From: DAOTTW01 sp034437615
GTDB lineage: Bacteria > Chloroflexota > Anaerolineae > Aggregatilineales > Phototrophicaceae
Direction of reading: 5' to 3'
DNA length: 19,088 nucleotides
Assembly (NCBI GenBank): GCA_034437615.1
Contig: DAOTTW010000066.1
Coordinates: forward strand, 1 to 19,088
Position numbers and translations under genes: made by a program. This document shows positions 1-6,111 of the stretch, one piece after another. The notes beneath the pieces were generated by a model. The model did not search any database, was not told the origin of the DNA, and saw only the letters and a program-made list of their open reading frames with translations. Numbering within the stretch: position 1 is the first letter of the stretch; each line of letters starts with the position of its first letter.

Positions 1-384
1 GCACTCAAAACCGTTCGCTTTTTTAGAAAAATCTAAAGCGAATCGTTTGCATTTTCTTTGAAAATTCTCTATAGTCATTGCGGTAACGGAAAATACCGCA
101 TGGTTGCGGCATTATCCACATCACAAACGGGGGTCATATCTTGCACAGGCAAGCAGCAGTAGTGGCCGACCCATCCGCAATTTAACACAGCGTAGAGGCC
201 ATCGCGAATTGCATTCTGTGCAATCACTTGGCACGTGACAAACACACGTTGGACAAGCAGAAGCACCAAGAAACACAAAGACGTAAAGACCCTGTGATGT
301 TACCAACTAGCGTTGCAGACGAGCGCTATCGCTCTGCTACTGGACGCTATCCTATGGATTACTCAATTAGAGGAGTAGAACAAA
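1..384. other. Non-coding stretch before the osmoprotectant operon
   Basis: No convincing gene is seen on either strand; the short minus-strand open frames lack ribosome binding sites and recognisable composition. It contains three hairpins: 14-42 (listed separately), 79-100 (TGCGGTA paired with TACCGCA, 8-base loop) and 321-334 (GAGCG paired with CGCTC around CTAT). The last lies in the presumed leader of the binding-protein gene. I could not find a well-spaced -35/-10 pair, so the operon promoter is not called. Confidence 0.5.
14..42. repeat. Inverted repeat / hairpin
   Basis: TTCGCTT (14-20) pairs with AAGCGAA (36-42). After a three-T bulge, TAGA (24-27) pairs with TCTA (32-35) around an AAAA loop. 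It may be the 3' end signal of a gene left of the window, but no run of Ts follows, so termination is only a guess. Confidence 0.4.
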
Positions 385-1326
385 ATGCGTAAGTTCCTAT
401 CTTTTGCAATTGTTGCTGTATTGTTGTTGGGCGTTTTTGCTAACGCCGCCGCTCAGGATGATCCGATCCGCATTGGCTCCAAGCAGTTCACCGAGCAAAT
501 CGTGCTGGGTCAGATCATGATTGCCGCCCTGGAAGACGCTGGTTACAGCACAGAAGACCGCACCAACCTGGGCAGCACGTCCGTCAACCGCGACGCGCTG
601 GTCAATGGTGAGATCGACCTGTATGCAGAATACACCGGCACAGGCGTCACGAACCACTTTAATGAGGTCCCCTGGGTGAGCTTCCCGGACGGTACATCGC
701 AGGACCGCGTGAGCAGCATCGCGCTCGTGAGCGCCTACGATGCCGCCGCCAACGACCTGATCTGGCTGGCACCCGCCCCCGCCAACAACACGTATGCTTT
801 CGCTGTAACACGCCAGTTCGCTGAGGAAAACAGCCTGTTCACCGTTGAGGATTTCGCCGCTTATGTCAATGACGGTGGCGATGTCTACATGGCGACAGGC
901 GACGAATTCGCACAGCGCCCCGACGGTATCGCCAGCTTTGAGAACCTGTACGGCTTCGACCTGACGGAAGAACAACTGCTGATTATCGCTGGTGCGACCC
1001 CGCAGCAGACCGAGCAAGCCCTGAACGAAGGCTCCGGTGGCGTGAATGTGGCGATGGCCTACGGTACAGATGGCGCACTGATGGCCTACAACTTCGTTGT
1101 GCTGGAAGATACACTCGGTGCCCAGCCCATCTACGCGCCGACCCCCGTCATTCGCGGTGAAGTGCTGCGTGCCAACCCGGAAATCGCAGCCGTGCTGAAC
1201 CCGATCTTCGCAGCGCTGGATAACGAGACCCTTCAGACGCTCAACGCCCTCGTTGAAGTGGACGGTGAAAACCCTGCCACTGTCGCGACTGACTGGCTGG
1301 AGACAAACGGCTTCATCGGAGGCTAA
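385..1326 (+). CDS. Osmoprotectant (glycine betaine/choline-type) ABC transporter substrate-binding protein
   Basis: Captures a quaternary-ammonium osmoprotectant outside the membrane and delivers it to the permeases encoded downstream. The 313-residue protein begins with a Sec signal peptide (about residues 1-23, hydrophobic core FAIVAVLLLGVF, A-rich cleavage site before QDDP). The mature part starts with the GSKQFTEQ block (31-38) and has YAEYTGTG (80-87), both hallmarks of the OsmF/YehZ/OpuCC family. Length is normal for the family. The ATG at 385 has a good GAGGAG ribosome site at 370-375. It is the first gene of a binding protein-permease-ATPase-permease set, separated from the rest by 253 bases holding two hairpins. 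Unusually there is no lipobox and no cysteine anywhere, so it is not predicted to be a lipoprotein. The exact ligand cannot be read from sequence. Confidence 0.93.
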   Translation: MRKFLSFAIVAVLLLGVFANAAAQDDPIRIGSKQFTEQIVLGQIMIAALEDAGYSTEDRTNLGSTSVNRDALVNGEIDLYAEYTGTGVTNHFNEVPWVSFPDGTSQDRVSSIALVSAYDAAANDLIWLAPAPANNTYAFAVTRQFAEENSLFTVEDFAAYVNDGGDVYMATGDEFAQRPDGIASFENLYGFDLTEEQLLIIAGATPQQTEQALNEGSGGVNVAMAYGTDGALMAYNFVVLEDTLGAQPIYAPTPVIRGEVLRANPEIAAVLNPIFAALDNETLQTLNALVEVDGENPATVATDWLETNGFIGG

Positions 1327-1391
1327 GCACGCTCAGTCGGGTTGAGATATACACAGCAGGCGTGCTCTAGCGCGTCTCTGCACCATCACAT

Positions 1392-1422
1392 GTGTTAGGC
1401 TGAGCTACGGCTCACCTACCAC
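1392..1422 (+). other. Intergenic hairpin downstream of the binding-protein gene
   Basis: TGAGC (1401-1405) pairs with GCTCA (1410-1414) around TACG. Beyond a bulged C, AGG (1397-1399) pairs with CCT (1415-1417), and GTG (1392-1394) with CAC (1420-1422). No T-run follows, so it looks more like an mRNA-stabilising or processing hairpin than a terminator. Confidence 0.45.
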
Positions 1423-1476
1423 ACCACAGCAAAACCTGAGACACAGCGCGACAATCTATCTAGCCCGACATCAGTT

Positions 1477-1519
1477 ACGCAGCAGGGGACAGGCTTTGTC
1501 ACCTGCTTTATGCGTTTTA
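1477..1519 (+). terminator. Strong hairpin, possible partial terminator or attenuator
   Basis: AGCAGG (1481-1486) pairs with CCTGCT (1502-1507); after one G/A mismatch GACA (1488-1491) pairs with TGTC (1497-1500) around GGCTT. Outside a TTAT bulge, ACGC (1477-1480) pairs with GCGT (1512-1515), followed directly by TTTT. In binding-protein operons such a structure commonly keeps the binding-protein transcript more abundant than the membrane components. That role is inferred here. Confidence 0.5.
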
Positions 1520-1579
1520 TAGGCCGCGTACAAGTAGAAGGGATGTCCTATCGCTAATCGTATTGCCATACTAGGGAGC

Positions 1580-3175
1580 GTGGTGGCGGCTTTCGGCTAT
1601 TTTTTCCTGCCACTGATCCAACTAAAGCCTAACCGCTTAGCCTCTGGTATTAATTACAATTTGTTTGAATTGCAAGGCGATGCACGTTATATTGCATTGT
1701 TCGTGTTAGCGCTGCTGCCGCTGGTCCTGGCCTTCCAGAAGATCCGCAACCGTCGCGGTTGGAGCCTGGTCGGGGTGGGTGTGCTGGTCATCCTGCTGAC
1801 GCTGCTGCTACCTGCCGTAGCCGCACAGGATTTGCTGACCAACGCCGAAGCGCTGCTGGACCCGGATGTCAGCCTGCGTAACCCGCGTGTCCTCACGTCA
1901 TCTGCGATGGCGCTGGGCCTGCTCGGTGGCTATATCGTGATGTTCGCGGGTTTGCTGGATTTGCAGTCAGAAGGCATCGCAAGCTGGGCACGCAACACCA
2001 TCAGCTTCTTCATGCTGCTCAGCGTCGTGTTGATCTTCACCTCTGGCAGCATTGATGTTTACTCGATTCTGGTCGAGTTTGAGGCACGCGGCGCGACGCT
2101 AGGGCAAAGGCTCGTAGAGCATTTCGTGTTTGTGTCGCTATCGCTGGTAGCTGGCCTGGTTATCGGCATCGGGCTGGGCCTGTGGGCCGCTCGTGATGAA
2201 CGGGTTGAACCGATCATCCTCTACGCTGTCGGCATCATCCAGACGATACCCAGCCTTGCGCTATTCGGTATTCTGCTGGTTCCGCTGGCACGCATAGGCG
2301 ATCAGCCTTTCAGTAACGTCCTGATTGTCTTTTTCGTGACGCTCATACTCGGCATCGCGTCGCTAGTCGGCTATAGCCGCATTCAGAACCGCTTACAGGG
2401 CACTTTGCAGGCTGCTGGCCTGATCGGTAGCCTGCTTGTCCTGTTGATTCCGGCGGCGCTGTTCGTGGTGATAACCATCACGTTCGGCTTCGGCGTGCTG
2501 CTGAATATCCTACAGACCGATGACCTGCTGACGCCGTTCTTCCTGGTGATGGGCACGTTTGCCTTCTCGCTGATTGCGGCGGTGCTTGGCAATCGTGGCA
2601 CAAACGACACACGCCAGCAAGTCTGGCGCTATGCCAACCTGGGATCGCTGGCAGTCGGTGCAGTCGGCTTGCTAGCCCTGCTGCTTATCTCCGGTCAGCG
2701 TGAACTGGCCAACGAAACGCTAGCCGAATTGACAGTGCGTGACCTGGGCGTTTCTGGCATCGGCACAGCCCCGGCCATCATCGCCCTGACGCTGTATTCG
2801 CTGCTGCCGTTGGTGCGCAACACGTATGCAGGCTTGAATAACGTCGATCCGGCCATCATCGACAGCGGGCGCGGCATGGGCATGACCCCCGCGCAGATTT
2901 TCTTCAACATCGAGCTACCACTGGCCTTCCCGATCATCATGGCGGGTGTGCGTAACGCGGGCATCGCGTTGGTGGGTATTGCCGCCGTCGCGTCGATCAT
3001 CGGTGCAGGTGCGCTGGGTGATTTCATCCTGCTCGGCATCAACACCACCTCTATCGACCTGATCTTGCTAGGCGCGATTCCAGCGATCTTCCTGGCGGTG
3101 GCCCTGGATGCCCTGCTGCAATTGATCGAAAGCCTGCTGACCTCGCCGGGCATCAAGCGCGTCACGAGTAGCTAA
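1580..3175 (+). CDS. Osmoprotectant ABC transporter permease, YehY-like, with large internal insertion
   Basis: Membrane channel subunit of the osmoprotectant importer. Residues 1-160 contain extra transmembrane segments (about 36-52, 62-82, 107-127, 139-155). The transport domain starts near 170 (HFVFVSLSLVAGLVIGIGLG, then QTIPSLALFG at 221-230) and resumes at GIGTAPAIIALTLYSLLP (393-410). The EAA coupling loop is IDSGRGMGMTPAQI (427-440). Between these halves about 150 residues (241-390) are inserted, with hydrophobic stretches near 246-264, 280-309, 319-336 and 354-370. Family members usually pass from IPSLALFG to GIG in a short loop. The called start is GTG at 1580, but this truncates the first hydrophobic segment. 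In-frame sequence continues upstream to a stop at 1535 with no ATG/GTG/TTG, so the true start may be a rare ATC/ATT codon or an indel may be present. ATG of the ATPase gene follows 14 bases after the stop. Confidence 0.88.
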   Translation: MVAAFGYFFLPLIQLKPNRLASGINYNLFELQGDARYIALFVLALLPLVLAFQKIRNRRGWSLVGVGVLVILLTLLLPAVAAQDLLTNAEALLDPDVSLRNPRVLTSSAMALGLLGGYIVMFAGLLDLQSEGIASWARNTISFFMLLSVVLIFTSGSIDVYSILVEFEARGATLGQRLVEHFVFVSLSLVAGLVIGIGLGLWAARDERVEPIILYAVGIIQTIPSLALFGILLVPLARIGDQPFSNVLIVFFVTLILGIASLVGYSRIQNRLQGTLQAAGLIGSLLVLLIPAALFVVITITFGFGVLLNILQTDDLLTPFFLVMGTFAFSLIAAVLGNRGTNDTRQQVWRYANLGSLAVGAVGLLALLLISGQRELANETLAELTVRDLGVSGIGTAPAIIALTLYSLLPLVRNTYAGLNNVDPAIIDSGRGMGMTPAQIFFNIELPLAFPIIMAGVRNAGIALVGIAAVASIIGAGALGDFILLGINTTSIDLILLGAIPAIFLAVALDALLQLIESLLTSPGIKRVTSS

Positions 3176-3189
3176 AGGAGCAAGCACAT

Positions 3190-4392
3190 ATGATTGAATT
3201 TAAGAACGTCGTCAAGCAATACCCGAATGGTTTTCGGGCCGTCAACGACCTGAACCTGTTCGTACCCGAAGGCGAAATCTGCGTCTTGATCGGCCCCTCT
3301 GGTTGTGGCAAGACCACCTCTATGCGCATGGTCAACCGCCTGATTAGCGTCACCAGTGGCCATATCCTGATAGATGGCCAGGATAGTATGGAGATGGAGG
3401 CCGAGGAACTGCGCCGCAAGATCGGCTATGCCATCCAGCAGATCGGCCTGCTGCCACACATGACGATTGCCGAAAACGTCGCCATCGTGCCCCACCTGCT
3501 GAACTGGGAGGAAAACCGCATCCGCAACCGCGTCGATGAACTGCTAGAGTTGGTCGGCCTGGACCCGGACATCAACCGCGACAAATACCCACGTCAGCTT
3601 TCCGGCGGCCAGCAACAGCGCGTCGGTGTGGCCCGTGCCCTGGGCGCAGACCCGCCAATTATGCTGATGGATGAGCCGTTCGGCGCGGTGGACCCCATCA
3701 CCCGTGAGGTCCTGCAAGAAGAGTTCTTGCAAATCCAAAACGAAGTCGGCAAGACCATCATCTTCGTGACCCACGACATCGACGAAGCCATCAAGATGGG
3801 TGACCGCATCGCCATCATGCGCGATGGCAGCCTCGTACAATACGATACGCCCGATACCATCTTAGCGCATCCCGTTAACCGCTTCGTGCGCGATTTTGTG
3901 GGCACAGACCGCGCCCTGAAGCGCCTGGGCCTCGTGCGCATCGAGACGCTGATGAACGACGACCCGCCCTATGTGTACCTCGAAGATACGATTGACAAGG
4001 CACGCGCCAAGCTGCAAGAACGCGGTGTGCGCTCTATCTTCGTCATCGACAAACACACCAATCAGCTTAAAGGCTGGGTGGACCGCGAAGAACTCGAACG
4101 CAATAGCTCGCTTATTGCAGCCATGTTTGAGGCCCCTGTCAGCGACATCGCCATCAGCAAACGCGCCACCGCCCGCGAAGCCCTCAGCGCGATGGTAGCG
4201 CGTGGCTTCCGCATTACACCTGTGGTCGATCAAAAAGGCGTGCTGGTCGGCAGCGTGACGCTGAAGGCCCTGCAAGAACTGGCCATGTTCGAGATGTCCG
4301 ACGATCAGGCCGAAGGTGCGCTTAACAGTAACAGCAACAGCACAGCCAGCAACGCAGAGGCGCAGGCTATGCCAGCAGGGGACGGTGACTGA
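3190..4392 (+). CDS. Osmoprotectant ABC transporter ATP-binding protein with CBS domains (OpuCA/YehX type)
   Basis: Hydrolyses ATP to drive uptake through the two neighbouring permeases. The nucleotide-binding domain has Walker A GPSGCGKTT (35-43), the Q-loop in IQQIGLLPH (82-90), signature LSGGQQQ (137-143), Walker B IMLMDEP (157-163) and switch histidine 195 in FVTHD. Residues about 250-366 form a pair of CBS motifs (LEDTIDKARAKL...VRSIFVID and ISKRATAREALSAM...ITPVVD). In OpuA/OpuC ATPases such pairs gate transport by ionic strength or cyclic di-AMP. The last 30 residues are a low-complexity N/S/A tail. The AGGAG at 3176-3180 is well placed for the ATG. Its TGA overlaps the ATG of the next gene (4390-4394), implying translational coupling. 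Confidence 0.95.
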   Translation: MIEFKNVVKQYPNGFRAVNDLNLFVPEGEICVLIGPSGCGKTTSMRMVNRLISVTSGHILIDGQDSMEMEAEELRRKIGYAIQQIGLLPHMTIAENVAIVPHLLNWEENRIRNRVDELLELVGLDPDINRDKYPRQLSGGQQQRVGVARALGADPPIMLMDEPFGAVDPITREVLQEEFLQIQNEVGKTIIFVTHDIDEAIKMGDRIAIMRDGSLVQYDTPDTILAHPVNRFVRDFVGTDRALKRLGLVRIETLMNDDPPYVYLEDTIDKARAKLQERGVRSIFVIDKHTNQLKGWVDREELERNSSLIAAMFEAPVSDIAISKRATAREALSAMVARGFRITPVVDQKGVLVGSVTLKALQELAMFEMSDDQAEGALNSNSNSTASNAEAQAMPAGDGD

Positions 4393-6071
4393 TGCCAGAT
4401 ACAACACCCGATAAGCCCAAAAACGAAAACACACACAGCGGCAACAGCGGCCCTGGCTTCTTCCCCATCGCTGCGATTGCCTGGGTTATCATCACCATCC
4501 CGGTCTTCTTGCTCAGCGGCGTGCAGACCACATTGCAGGACCGCGAACGCTTCAGCCCGAATATCGTGCTGGAAATCGAAGCGACGGACGACCCACAGCG
4601 CATCATCCTGAATGTGACCGATGGCTTCTTCCAATATGAGGTCGATCCGCAGGTGCCGACCAACGTCGAAGCGGCCTCATTCACAGCGGATGCTGCCGCC
4701 AATGCGTCACCCGCAGCGCAGGTCGTCTTTGAGCAGGTCAGCGCCGCAACTGCCGTAGAGATTGATACACAGCGCATCGTCGTGCAGCTTGAACCAGGGG
4801 CAGACTTAGAACAGGTCGAGCGTGACCTTAACCGTAGCCTCGTGCGCTTCCTGCTCAATTCACGCTCTGCGATTGAGATTACAGCGCTTGAGGACGAAAA
4901 CGCCATCGCGCTGACGACGACGGACGACGCCTTCACCTACAATACGTTTGTGCCTGCCCTGGTCGATGAGCCAGAAGTATACGACTCACGCGAGGCCGCC
5001 GAAAACGGCTCTCTGCTGGCGCGGACCATCATCGGCAACTCGCAGGCTATCCAGGCCATGACCATCGAGCCAGACCGCGTAATTGTGACCATGAGCGAGG
5101 GTACGCAGCCCGCGCCCGTGCAGCGCCGCGTGCAGGATGCCATGTTCAACTACTTCCCACGTGCAAACCTGAACATGGACTTCTGGCTGCTGACCATTCA
5201 AGGCTCCCAAAGCACGGTCATCGGCATCGAGCCGATAAACACACAGATTCCGCTGTGGGTGTACACGCTGGCCTTCGCCGGCATCGAGGCGCTGATGGCC
5301 TACTTCCTGATGGGCAGCAAAGACAAGATCATCCGGCCATTGGTGCGTGTAGTAGGCATTTTCCTGCTGTTCTGGTCGATCTTCGGCCATGAGCCACTAT
5401 GGGATTACATCCTCGCCGGCCTGTTCCCGGATGCCACACAGCTTGTACACCCTAGCTCAAGCGTGGTCCAGTTCGCCGCACAGCACATGGAGCTAATAGT
5501 CATCTCGTCGTTGATTACGATTCCGCTGGGTCTATCCCTGGGGATTCTGGTGACGCGGGAAAACTTCCGTGAATTGCTGCCCCTGGTCAATAACCTGGTA
5601 AACAGCGGTCAGACCGTGCCCACAATTGCGATTGTGGCGGTGATGGCCCCGATCCTGGGCTTCGGCTTCTGGCCCGCGATTATCGCGCTGGTGGCCTATG
5701 GTCTGCTGCCGGTGCTGCGCAACACCATCGCGGGCATTGAAGGCGTCGCGGCCAGCGTCATCGACAGCGGGCGCGGCATGGGCATGACCCCCGCGCAAAT
5801 CCTGTTCCGCATCGAGCTACCCATCGCCAGCAGCATTATCATGGCGGGTATCCGCACCAGCATGGTGATTAACGTGGGTACGGCGACGCTAGGCGCTTTC
5901 GTCGGCTCTGGTGGCCTGGGTACACCGATTGCGTCCGGCCTATCTATGACGGTGGATGCCTTCATCGTGTTGGGCGCTTTGCCTGCTGCGATGCTGGCCA
6001 TCCTGATTGACTACATCTTGGGGCGCATCGAATACGTGCTGACGCCGCGTGGCTTGCAGATCGAAAGCTAA
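4392..6071 (+). CDS. Osmoprotectant ABC transporter permease with large extracytoplasmic tandem domain
   Basis: Second channel subunit of the importer; 559 residues against roughly 210-250 for a simple YehW/OpuCB-type subunit. A short cytoplasmic tail precedes a transmembrane segment (23-43), then about 240 soluble residues (44-285) that should lie outside the cell. Two more segments follow (287-307, 314-332, separated by the positive loop SKDKIIRPLVR), then the usual transport domain from about 365. Its EAA loop is IDSGRGMGMTPAQI (457-470), identical to that of the other permease. The soluble part seems to contain two copies of one fold (about 60-157 and 160-258). Each has a hydrophobic strand, an SPAAQVVF or SLLARTII helix, an IVVQL or VIVTM strand and a final helix. 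The pattern recalls the Nfu/NifU N-terminal domain, without a CxxC. That assignment is inference; the permease call is firm. The stop is followed by a palindrome and a convergent gene. Confidence 0.92.
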   Translation: MPDTTPDKPKNENTHSGNSGPGFFPIAAIAWVIITIPVFLLSGVQTTLQDRERFSPNIVLEIEATDDPQRIILNVTDGFFQYEVDPQVPTNVEAASFTADAAANASPAAQVVFEQVSAATAVEIDTQRIVVQLEPGADLEQVERDLNRSLVRFLLNSRSAIEITALEDENAIALTTTDDAFTYNTFVPALVDEPEVYDSREAAENGSLLARTIIGNSQAIQAMTIEPDRVIVTMSEGTQPAPVQRRVQDAMFNYFPRANLNMDFWLLTIQGSQSTVIGIEPINTQIPLWVYTLAFAGIEALMAYFLMGSKDKIIRPLVRVVGIFLLFWSIFGHEPLWDYILAGLFPDATQLVHPSSSVVQFAAQHMELIVISSLITIPLGLSLGILVTRENFRELLPLVNNLVNSGQTVPTIAIVAVMAPILGFGFWPAIIALVAYGLLPVLRNTIAGIEGVAASVIDSGRGMGMTPAQILFRIELPIASSIIMAGIRTSMVINVGTATLGAFVGSGGLGTPIASGLSMTVDAFIVLGALPAAMLAILIDYILGRIEYVLTPRGLQIES

Positions 6072-6084
6072 CAGCAAACCGTAG

Positions 6085-6104
6085 GGACGCCGTTCTTGGC
6101 GTCC
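6085..6104. repeat. Palindromic hairpin between convergent genes
   Basis: GGACGCC (6085-6091) pairs with GGCGTCC (6098-6104) around GTTCTT, between the stops of the permease (6071) and the minus-strand primase (6112). Its flanks, GTAGGG before and AGGGCG after, resemble those of the palindrome at 12210 (GTAGGGG and TGGGCG). It is therefore grouped with the same dispersed family. There is no T-run on either strand, so it is not called a terminator. Confidence 0.5.
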
Positions 6105-6111
6105 AGGGCGG

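Noticed and set aside
112..120. Perfect DnaA box TTATCCACA
   Set aside because: Only one copy was found, with no cluster, AT-rich unwinding element or dnaA/dnaN gene near it; a single 9-mer is expected by chance at this scale.
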